A DNA stretch of 64,000 nucleotides. It comes from Hyphomicrobium sp. 99. GTDB taxonomy: Bacteria; Pseudomonadota; Alphaproteobacteria; Rhizobiales; Hyphomicrobiaceae. The DNA lies in NCBI RefSeq assembly GCF_000384335.2, contig NZ_KQ031382.1, forward strand, positions 3,421,545-3,485,544, given 5' to 3'. A program made the position numbers and the translations under genes. The notes beneath the pieces were generated by a model. It was given only the letters and a program-made list of their open reading frames with translations, did no database searches and was not told where the DNA came from. Of the stretch, positions 57,290 to 64,000 are shown in pieces; position 1 is the stretch's first letter; each line of letters begins with the position of its first letter.

Positions 57290-58645
57290 ATGATCAAGAC
57301 CATTGCCCGGGCAGTTCTTCTCGCTTTCCTTTCGGTGACGCTATTGCCGTCACTGGAAGGAACCAGCGATGCCCATGCCGCATACGCGCGCAAATATTCG
57401 GCCCGCGCCCGATACAAAGCTGCCCGCATCTATCGTCGAAACCGCATGCTGGCGCTTCGCGCAGCAGCCGTCTCCGCAGCCAAGGCCCAGGCGGGGCACG
57501 CGCAAGGAACACCGCAACGCCCGCTCAAGCTCCTGACGAGAGATCAGATCCTCGCGTCAGACCCCGTACGCCTCGAGCGCCTCGGAAACCGCCTCGTCGT
57601 CGGCTTTCAAAGCTTTTCCGAGGTGAGACCGCTCGTCGAGAAAAAAGCCATCGCCGGCATCTTCATTACCGACCGCAACGTCCGCGGCCGGAAGGCCGCC
57701 GACGTGGCCAAAGACATTCAAGACCTGCAGAACATCCGACGGGCACAAGGCATGCCGCGCCTCATCGTGGCCGCGGATCAGGAAGGCGGATACGTGTCGC
57801 GCCTTTCGCCGCCGCTCAAATGGCAACCAACCCTTGGAATGATCATCGCCAAGCTCAAGACCGACAACGAACGGGAGAAAGCCGTCCGTGATTACGCGGA
57901 GGCGCAAGCGCGCGAACTCGATCGCCTCGGCATCACCATGAACTTCGGACCCGTCGTCGACCTGCGGCTGGGCGCGCCATCCCGCAACGACGGCGAAACA
58001 CGCATCTACTGGCGCGCCATCGACAGCGACCCTTATCTCGTCGCCAAGGTCGCCGGCTGGTATTGCGATACGCTGACGAAGTTCAACATCATTTGCACGC
58101 TGAAGCATTTCCCGGGCCTCGGCCGGGTAGCGCGCGACACTCACGTTACTTCAGGCGAACTCACCGCGAAGCAAAGTCAGCTCGAACTCAGCGACTGGCT
58201 GCCGTTTCGCCGCGTCATGACAGAGCCCGGCATCGCAACGATGGTCGGCCACGTCCGCGTCGATGCCGTCGATAAGGAAACGCCCGCTTCGTTCTCCGAT
58301 GCCGTCATCAACACGGTGATCAGACCGCGCTTCGAGAACGACGGTCTTTTGATCACGGACGATTTCAGCATGGGCGCCGTGACGGGTTCGAAAGACGGAC
58401 TGGGCGGCGCTGCCGTAAAAGCCCTCAACGCCGGCGTAGACCTGATCCTGCTCTGCACGATCGACGGCCACTACGACATCCTGATGTCGGCATTGATCGA
58501 GGCGGACATCAAAGGCGAGACGGCCCTCGCCCGCGAGAGTGAATCCAACGAAAGACTGAAGCGCTACGTCTTCGTCGATGACCGTGAGCTGCCGCCATCG
58601 ACACCGCTCCAGGCCGAGCAGACGGGCCCGGCAATTTCGCCGTAA
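57290..58645 (+). CDS. Beta-N-acetylhexosaminidase, GH3 (NagZ-like), exported
   Basis: The start MIKTIARAVLLAFLSVTLLP at 57290 gives a signal peptide. The mature enzyme has the GH3 motifs GIFITDRNV, VAADQEGGYVSRL, KHFPGLGRVARDTH (the NagZ KHFPGxG...D-[ST]-H catalytic loop) and the nucleophile in LLITDDFSMGAV. NagZ removes N-acetylglucosamine from muropeptides; the signal peptide suggests an exported variant. It overlaps no neighbour and follows the solute-binding protein gene by 97 nt. Confidence 0.85.
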   Translation: MIKTIARAVLLAFLSVTLLPSLEGTSDAHAAYARKYSARARYKAARIYRRNRMLALRAAAVSAAKAQAGHAQGTPQRPLKLLTRDQILASDPVRLERLGNRLVVGFQSFSEVRPLVEKKAIAGIFITDRNVRGRKAADVAKDIQDLQNIRRAQGMPRLIVAADQEGGYVSRLSPPLKWQPTLGMIIAKLKTDNEREKAVRDYAEAQARELDRLGITMNFGPVVDLRLGAPSRNDGETRIYWRAIDSDPYLVAKVAGWYCDTLTKFNIICTLKHFPGLGRVARDTHVTSGELTAKQSQLELSDWLPFRRVMTEPGIATMVGHVRVDAVDKETPASFSDAVINTVIRPRFENDGLLITDDFSMGAVTGSKDGLGGAAVKALNAGVDLILLCTIDGHYDILMSALIEADIKGETALARESESNERLKRYVFVDDRELPPSTPLQAEQTGPAISP

Positions 58646-58682
58646 AGCTGAATCGCTCAGCAAAAGCAGCCCCCGACGAGAC

Positions 58683-59243
58683 TTAAAGCGGCGGCGACGG
58701 CTTGCTCGCGGGCGCGCCCGCCGGCTTTCCCAAGCCGCGCCGGTCTGCAGCGAGGAAATGACGAACGATCGACCACGTCCCGTCTTTGAGCGCGTACTCC
58801 ATCGTATAGGTTCCCCCGAGCACGGCCCGCGTGCCCTTACGCTCGCCGGTCAAACGATAGGTGACCGGACCACTCACCACGGCCGTCCCGCAATCCGACG
58901 TCAGCGACGACGGCCTGATTGAAATCATCGGCCGCTTGGCGAGCAGATCTTTGTAATATGCCCGGATCGCCTCTTTCCCTTTGTGAGGTTCGCCGTCCTT
59001 GCTCGCAATGAGCGTCGCCGCATCCGCATAAAGCGCGGCAACCCGCTCCACATTGCCGCTCGTGAATTCCGCCTTCCATCTGTTTTGGAGCTGCACGGTC
59101 TCGACATCCGACAGCTTGATACACGGCGCTTCCGCCCGCGCCGGACCCGTCGTTCCGATGTTTACGATCACCGCCGCAACGCCGGCGATTGAACCGAACA
59201 CTAGCGACCTAAGCGAGCGCCTGAAGAATACCAATCCGTCCAT
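58683..59243 (-). CDS. Exported SnoaL/NTF2-like protein
   Basis: The product (186 residues) starts MDGLVFFRRSLRSLVFGSIA with an N-terminal helix or signal peptide. A DUF4440/NTF2-like cone fold follows: QNRWKAEFTSGNVERVAALY, GKEAIRAYYKDLLAKRP and the C-terminal KDGTWSIVRHFLA. Such proteins bind small molecules or act as steroid-isomerase-like folds; no catalytic residue is assigned. The start 33 nt upstream (59276) is possible but less likely. Confidence 0.75.
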   Translation of the reverse strand: MDGLVFFRRSLRSLVFGSIAGVAAVIVNIGTTGPARAEAPCIKLSDVETVQLQNRWKAEFTSGNVERVAALYADAATLIASKDGEPHKGKEAIRAYYKDLLAKRPMISIRPSSLTSDCGTAVVSGPVTYRLTGERKGTRAVLGGTYTMEYALKDGTWSIVRHFLAADRRGLGKPAGAPASKPSPPL

Positions 59244-59516
59244 GCGTGCAGCCCTCCACCTCCCTCCGGTTTTCACGATTCCCAGCCAAAAGGCGACCGC
59301 CCGCCCGACGGCTGGGGTGACGAGTGGGGGAATTGCGCGCGGCCCGCAAAAATACTTTCCTCAACCGCGACGAACACTCACGCAGACCCAATTGCCAATC
59401 ATCGTTGTGTTTGCTACAAGGCACTCAGAAAAGAAGCGCGGGCCCGGCGGCAAAACCACCGGCGTCGGTGTTTTTGTGCATCCCGATAATCTGGATTCTT
59501 TAGAGGATACAACCGC

Positions 59517-59879
59517 TTGCAGGTTCTCGTTCGCGACAACAACGTTGACCAAGCTCTCAAGGCGCTTAAGAAAAAGTTGCAGCGCGAGGGCGTCTTCCGC
59601 GAGATGAAACTTCGCGGCCATTTTGAAAAGCCTTCTGAAAAGAGAGCACGCGAGAAGGCCGAGGCGATCCGCCGGGCCCGTAAGCTCGCACGTAAGAAAT
59701 TGCAGCGTGAAGGCCTTCTTCCGAGCAAGCCCGCCGTAGCGCGTGGCGGTCCCGGTGGTAAGGGCGGTCCGGGCGCCGGTCGTGGTGGCGCAGGCGGCAG
59801 CAGCGGTGGTGGTTTCGGCGGCGGCGGTTTCCGCAGCAGCGGTGGCCAGGGTGGCGCTGGCGGCGGCAGCAGCTTCTAA
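59517..59879 (+). CDS. rpsU: 30S ribosomal protein S21 with Gly-rich tail
   Basis: The product begins [20 protein letters not shown], with the conserved [20 protein letters not shown] of S21, which binds the 16S rRNA 3' domain. After about residue 75 it carries a 45-residue glycine/serine tail ([20 protein letters not shown] and on) that is longer than in most bacteria. The start is TTG, supported by GAGGA about 9 nt upstream. A terminator follows at 59911. Confidence 0.92.
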   Translation: MQVLVRDNNVDQALKALKKKLQREGVFREMKLRGHFEKPSEKRAREKAEAIRRARKLARKKLQREGLLPSKPAVARGGPGGKGGPGAGRGGAGGSSGGGFGGGGFRSSGGQGGAGGGSSF

Positions 59880-59910
59880 GCTTCAGCCCTTTCGGGCTAT
59901 GCGAATATTC

Positions 59911-59939
59911 AAGGCTCGCGATTTTTTCGCGGGCCTTTT
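59911..59939 (+). terminator. Intrinsic terminator after rpsU
   Basis: An 11-bp stem with one T-G pair and a five-T loop is followed by TTTT. A small AGCCC/GGGCT hairpin lies just before it (59884-59898). Confidence 0.75.
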
Positions 59940-59983
59940 CGTTTGGCCAACGTTTCGTTTGACCAGCGCCCCCAGTTCGCAGC

Positions 59984-60799
59984 CTACGATCGCGCGGCCC
60001 TGAGCCTGCTGATCCAACCGTCGACAATGTCGAACGACGGCCCGTCGTGAATGACGTGTCCACCGTCCGGAATAGTGCTCATCTCTTTGGGTTCATTGGC
60101 CGCCGCGAAGAGCCGTTTCCCCATCCGCACCGGCACGACGTCGTCGGCTTCGCCATGCAGGATGAAAAGGGGAGCGTGAACGTCGCCGATGTGGCCGATC
60201 GAATCGTAACGATCCTTCAGCAGCCAACCGATGGGCAGCCAGGGATAGTACATCGACGCGAGTTCCAGGATCGACGTATACGGGCTGTCCAGGATGACGC
60301 CCGCCACCTTCTTTTCTCGCGCCACCTGTATCGCGACGCCACTGCCCAGCGATTCGCCATAGAGGATGATATCGTCCGGACTGACGCCCTCGCCAACCAG
60401 CGAGTCATAGGCGAGCTTTGCATCCGCGATGTTGGCCGCTTCCGACGGCGAACCGGTCGAGCCGCTATACCCGCGGTAGGCCATCATGAACACGCCGCGA
60501 CCGCGATCGAGATACCGGCGGATCGTTTCACGCCTCAGCTCCAACGCTCCGCCGTTACCGTGGAAATAGAGAATCGTCGGCTGCCCGGGCTTCGCGTTGC
60601 CGTACCACGCGACGATTCTTTCGCCGTCCGGCGTCGACAGGATCCGTTCCGAGACATCAGGAAGATTGGCTGCGGCCGGCAACGTGCGCGCCGGATCGGG
60701 GAAGTAGATGAAATGGCGCTGTGCGATATACATGACCCCCACCGCTGCAGCGTAAATGGCCGCAGCAATCCCAATGACGACTTTAGTTATCAGAAGCAT
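59984..60799 (-). CDS. Alpha/beta hydrolase (serine aminopeptidase/BEM46-like)
   Basis: The 271-residue protein has an N-terminal membrane helix (VVIGIAAAIYAAAVGVMYI). A hydrolase domain with oxyanion TILYFHGNGGALELR, nucleophile elbow ILYGESLGSGVAIQ, acid in FILHGEADDVVPVR and the His in PDGGHVIHDGP follows. This matches the ABHD13/BEM46-like membrane-anchored esterase family. The substrate is unknown. Confidence 0.85.
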   Translation of the reverse strand: MLLITKVVIGIAAAIYAAAVGVMYIAQRHFIYFPDPARTLPAAANLPDVSERILSTPDGERIVAWYGNAKPGQPTILYFHGNGGALELRRETIRRYLDRGRGVFMMAYRGYSGSTGSPSEAANIADAKLAYDSLVGEGVSPDDIILYGESLGSGVAIQVAREKKVAGVILDSPYTSILELASMYYPWLPIGWLLKDRYDSIGHIGDVHAPLFILHGEADDVVPVRMGKRLFAAANEPKEMSTIPDGGHVIHDGPSFDIVDGWISRLRAARS

Positions 60800-60811
60800 A
60801 CCGAGCTTGTT

Positions 60812-62200
60812 TTAGCGCCCACGCCGGACCAGGTACCCAATCCTGTTGCCTTCCCGCTCGCGAATTCTTTCGAGCGCATCCATCACATCCAGACCATGCA
60901 GCGGCACCCCGGTATCGGCGACCGCTTCCTGATTGAGTTTTAGAAGCTCGTGGTAGATCGGCTCGGCGGTCTTGTGCAGCATCGCGACGACCGCCACCGT
61001 CTTTCTCGGCATGTTTACGGGAACGCGCGGGAAGACCGAAGAAAGCACTTCCTTGGCGTTGTCCGAGAAATGCGACGCAAAGCGTCCAAGCACCGAAACA
61101 AGCTTGATGGCTGCCGTCTCTTCGAACCGGTAGTTGTAGCGCTCCATCCATTCGAACAGCTTGTCCATCGTGAAATCCTGGAGCCGGATGCCCGCCGTCT
61201 CCCGGTAGTCTTGCCATTCAGCCACCAGGTCGAACTCCGATTCCATATCGATATCGGCCGGCGCGAAGGTGAGATCCGTCGCAACGCCGACGCGGTCCAG
61301 AAAGTCTTTGTTCTTTCGCGCGATCTTGGTCGGATACGTTGGCAGCTTGAACATACCGAAGCTGCCCTGTTCATACGCAAGCCTAACGAGCTTCGAGCAG
61401 AACAGGTTTCGCGTGTCGTCGGTGCGCATCGAGAAATCATAGAGGATGCGCTTGCCGCCCTTCGCGTGCGACGCAGCCACATAATCGAAGATGCATTTCG
61501 CCGCCCGCGCCGCGAGGTCGGCATCGCGATTGCGATAGAGCACCGCCCGGACGATGTTGTGATCGAGCGCTTTGGCGAGCGGCGTGATGACCGCGCCGTC
61601 CTCGATCAGGCTTTCGACCATCCAGTGATCGCCCGCGGGATCGATGTACACGATCCCGATGTGGCTGAACTGGCTGTCGACGTCTCCGATACGCGCTATG
61701 GCGGCGCTGTTGTGAGCGGTGCCACGGACAAGAATAACGTCGCCCGACCGGAAATTCTGCGCCGCGCCGCTTTGGTAGAAGGGATAATTCACGAGCGTAT
61801 TGTTGTCGGACCCCGTGAACCCGCGCAGCAGATAGCCGCCCTCACTCACCCGCGGATGACCCGTGGTGATCTCGCCGAGCATGTCGGACACATAGCGAAG
61901 CACCCTAAACACGTCGCGAAAGCCCTGCGTCACGTCCGGCGTCATGAGCCCGAGCATCTCGTAATGCCCGAGATGATTGCGCAGCCCGACCCTGAGATCG
62001 AAAAGCCGGTAGATCAGCGCCTGCGCGTTTTTGGCGATCGCCGCGACATCGTAATCGGCGAAGCGCGCCTTGGAGGCTCGCTCGTAGATATATTGCAGGT
62101 TGCGCGCCAAAAGGGCCGAACTGGTCACCGGAGTGGCAGCCAGAATCTCGATGTACTCGATGTCTCTTTCGAATGACGCCGACGCAACGGGAGCCAACAC
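60812..62200 (-). CDS. YiiX/YebB-like cysteine amidase domain protein
   Basis: The 462-residue protein has an N-terminal helical part and a permuted NlpC/P60 (YiiX-like) domain. His lies in DSQFSHIGIVYID near residue 185 and Cys in TRNLFCSKLVRLAYE near 275. The RSGDVILVRG strand before the His is typical of this family. It probably hydrolyses lipid or peptide amide bonds; the substrate is unknown. It lies 12 nt upstream of the hydrolase gene and may be co-transcribed. Confidence 0.75.
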   Translation of the reverse strand: MLAPVASASFERDIEYIEILAATPVTSSALLARNLQYIYERASKARFADYDVAAIAKNAQALIYRLFDLRVGLRNHLGHYEMLGLMTPDVTQGFRDVFRVLRYVSDMLGEITTGHPRVSEGGYLLRGFTGSDNNTLVNYPFYQSGAAQNFRSGDVILVRGTAHNSAAIARIGDVDSQFSHIGIVYIDPAGDHWMVESLIEDGAVITPLAKALDHNIVRAVLYRNRDADLAARAAKCIFDYVAASHAKGGKRILYDFSMRTDDTRNLFCSKLVRLAYEQGSFGMFKLPTYPTKIARKNKDFLDRVGVATDLTFAPADIDMESEFDLVAEWQDYRETAGIRLQDFTMDKLFEWMERYNYRFEETAAIKLVSVLGRFASHFSDNAKEVLSSVFPRVPVNMPRKTVAVVAMLHKTAEPIYHELLKLNQEAVADTGVPLHGLDVMDALERIREREGNRIGYLVRRGR

Positions 62201-62318
62201 GGAAAACCCCTCAAGACCAGAATTCGTCGAAGCTATAGCAGACCAATCCCGGTGCTGGGCGAAACCGGTCCGATGGGCAAACGATTGTTGCCGATCTGCC
62301 GCTATCCCTGGACTCGAT

Positions 62319-63737
62319 CTACTCTGCGAGAGCTTTAACGATCTCTTCGGTCATTTTCTTGGCATCGCCAAGAACCATGACGGTGTTGTCGCGGTAAAAT
62401 ACCGGGTTGTCGATGCCGGCATAGCCGGAAGCCAGCGACCGCTTGTTGAAGAACACCGTTCCCGCCTTCCAGACCTGGAGCACGGGCATCCCGTAAATCG
62501 GCGACGACTTATCGTCTTCGGCAGCCGGGTTGACGACGTCGTTCGCACCGATGACGTAGACAGCGTCGGCCTGCGCGAACTCGCTATTGATATCCTCGAG
62601 TTCGAAAACTTCGTCATAGGGAACGTTGGCTTCGGCGAGCAGCACGTTCATGTGCCCCGGCATGCGCCCGGCGACCGGATGAATGGCGTATTTCACCTCG
62701 ACGCCCGCCTTCTTGAGCGCATCGCCCATCTCGCGAAGCGCGTGCTGCGCCTGCGCGACCGCCATGCCGTACCCCGGCACGATGATGACCTTCGCGGCAT
62801 TCTTCATGACGTATGCCGCGTCCTCGGCCGATCCGAGCTTCACCGGCTTCTGCTCGCCGCCGCCCGCACCGGCTGCCACCGTTTCACCGCCGAACCCGCC
62901 CGCGATGACGGACAGGAACTGCCGGTTCATCGCCTTGCACATGATGTAGGAAAGAATGGCGCCCGACGATCCGACAAGCGCGCCAGTGATGATCAGCGCG
63001 ACATTGCCAAGCGTAAAGCCGATGCCCGCGGCCGCCCAACCCGAATACGAGTTCAGCATCGATACGACGACCGGCATGTCCGCGCCGCCGATCGGAATGA
63101 TGATCAGCACGCCGAGCGCGAGGGCTGCGAGAACGATCAGCCAGAACAGCCACGCCGAACCGGCCGACTGGATGAAGGCATAGATGAGGAAAATCAGAAA
63201 CAGCGCGAGGGCGCCGTTGATGACGTGCCGCATCGGCAGCAGGATCGGCTTGCCGGACATCCGCCCCGAGAGTTTCGAAAAGGCGATCACCGAGCCAGTG
63301 AACGTGATGGCGCCGATGGCGACGCCGAGCGACATTTCGAGAAGGCTGCCGCCCTTGATGCCTACGCTCGGGTCCAGAGGATCGGCGAGAATACCGAACG
63401 CCGACGGCGCGTAGAGCGCGCTCGCCGCAACGAAAACCGCAGCCAAACCGACGAGCGAGTGAAACGCCGCGACAAGTTCCGGCATCATCGTCATCGGAAT
63501 TTCGCGCGCCGTCTTGGCGCCGATGAAGCCGCCGATACCGAGCCCGAGAACGATGAGGATCCACGACGTCGCCGTCGGCTCCGCGAGACCGAGCGTCGTC
63601 AGGATGGCGATCGTCATGCCGATCATGCCGTAGAGATTGCCCTGTCGCGACGTTGCCGGGCTCGACAACCCCCTGAGCGCGAGAATGAAGAGAACTCCCG
63701 AGGCGAGGTAGAGCAGTGCGGCGACGTTTGCGGACAT
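62319..63737 (-). CDS. pntB: NAD(P) transhydrogenase subunit beta
   Basis: The 472-residue protein has about nine membrane helices (domain II) and a C-terminal NADP(H)-binding domain III with VPGYGMAVAQAQHALRE and DINSEFAQADAVYVIGANDV. It couples proton entry to hydride transfer from NADH to NADP+. It follows the pntAB-type gene on its right in the usual order. Confidence 0.95.
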   Translation of the reverse strand: MSANVAALLYLASGVLFILALRGLSSPATSRQGNLYGMIGMTIAILTTLGLAEPTATSWILIVLGLGIGGFIGAKTAREIPMTMMPELVAAFHSLVGLAAVFVAASALYAPSAFGILADPLDPSVGIKGGSLLEMSLGVAIGAITFTGSVIAFSKLSGRMSGKPILLPMRHVINGALALFLIFLIYAFIQSAGSAWLFWLIVLAALALGVLIIIPIGGADMPVVVSMLNSYSGWAAAGIGFTLGNVALIITGALVGSSGAILSYIMCKAMNRQFLSVIAGGFGGETVAAGAGGGEQKPVKLGSAEDAAYVMKNAAKVIIVPGYGMAVAQAQHALREMGDALKKAGVEVKYAIHPVAGRMPGHMNVLLAEANVPYDEVFELEDINSEFAQADAVYVIGANDVVNPAAEDDKSSPIYGMPVLQVWKAGTVFFNKRSLASGYAGIDNPVFYRDNTVMVLGDAKKMTEEIVKALAE

Positions 63738-63806
63738 TGGATCGTTTCCCCGGTCCCGTTGTCTGATGTCTTGGGCGCTTCTCTTGTGACCAGTCGAGCG
63801 TGAGCG

Positions 63807-64000
63807 TCAGCCGTCCTTTTTCACTGGCGCGTCTTTTTTCTTGTACATCGCGAGCATGCGGTTGGTGACGAGGAAACCGCCGAAGATGTTGACCGACGCC
63901 ATCGTCAAGGCGAGGAAGCCAAACACTTTGGCGATGGTGCTATCGGATGAGGTCAGCGAAACGCCGACCGCGAGAAGCGCACCGACCACGATGACGGATG
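63807..64000 (-). CDS. pntAB: NAD(P) transhydrogenase subunit alpha part 2, partial
   Basis: The frame reads in from the right edge as SVIVVGALLAVGVSLTSSDS, KVFGFLALTMASVNIFGGF and ends LAMYKKKDAPVKKDG. This is the membrane part of the transhydrogenase alpha chain in the three-gene (PntAA/AB/B) arrangement of alphaproteobacteria. Its start lies outside the window. It is 69 nt upstream of pntB. Confidence 0.88.
   Translation of the reverse strand, partial: SVIVVGALLAVGVSLTSSDSTIAKVFGFLALTMASVNIFGGFLVTNRMLAMYKKKDAPVKKDG

Noticed and set aside
62100..63803. Plus-strand 567-residue open frame
   Set aside because: It is antisense to pntB and shows Arg/Asp-rich shadow composition.
1..64000. CRISPR array, rRNA operon or classical insertion sequence
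   Set aside because: No regularly spaced repeat with unique spacers, no rRNA sequence and no transposase with terminal inverted repeats was found.

Overview
The window looks like a GC-rich alphaproteobacterial chromosome of the Hyphomicrobiales type. Hyphomicrobium-like is an inference from gene content: NAD(P) transhydrogenase pntB/pntAB, gmd-fcl, a GT25 glycosyltransferase start, DUF3175, a DUF374-type acyltransferase and many short secreted proteins. A roughly 41 kb integrated element interrupts it.

Layout. Positions 1-1272 are chromosome: a GT25 gene running off the left edge and a YdbC-like aldo/keto reductase. At 1273-1311 lies a 39-nt copy of the 5' half of tRNA-Gly(CCC). The intact tRNA-Gly(CCC) is at 42298-42371, directly after a tyrosine recombinase (40798-42018). 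Similar tandem 11-mers, candidate recombinase arm sites, lie just inside both ends (1371-1392 and 42177-42198). The element therefore spans about 1273-42336. From 42372 to the right edge the DNA is chromosomal again: transglutaminase-like protein, several short proteins, fcl-gmd, acyltransferase, Cfa-like methyltransferase, GT2, a family 3 solute-binding protein, GH3 hexosaminidase, rpsU, an alpha/beta hydrolase, a YiiX-like protein and the pnt genes.

Inside the element, the left part carries two tRNA-like 3' ends, a higBA toxin-antitoxin pair, a probably leaderless XRE regulator with a von Willebrand A protein, and small or broken genes. The core is a minus-strand block from 25042 to 7359 with two transcription units. 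Unit 1 is sigma-like factor, XRE-like protein, ImmA/IrrE-UvrD helicase-nuclease, then a tandem ubiquitin-like protein, E2-like, JAB peptidase and E1-like protein. The sigma gene and the ubiquitin-like gene are each preceded by the same promoter-like sequence with identical spacing, which suggests one dedicated, autoregulated regulon. Unit 2 is a ClpB-like AAA+ ATPase, a radical-SAM activase-like protein, a 2074-residue zinc ribbon/pseudokinase/SF1 helicase/Vsr-like nuclease protein and a coiled-coil protein. Unit 2 resembles kinase-helicase defence systems of the Mokosh type, but its partner genes differ.

The right part of the element holds secreted proteins with no known role, a GIY-YIG-like protein, a second tyrosine recombinase cassette, a possible replication or DNA-binding protein, a membrane protein with a dense TG[NK] repeat, and a prophage-like control module (a CI/LexA-fold repressor lacking the catalytic Ser, an excisionase-like HTH protein and the integrase). 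No relaxase, type IV secretion or virion genes are recognisable, so the element is best called an integrative genomic (defence) island.
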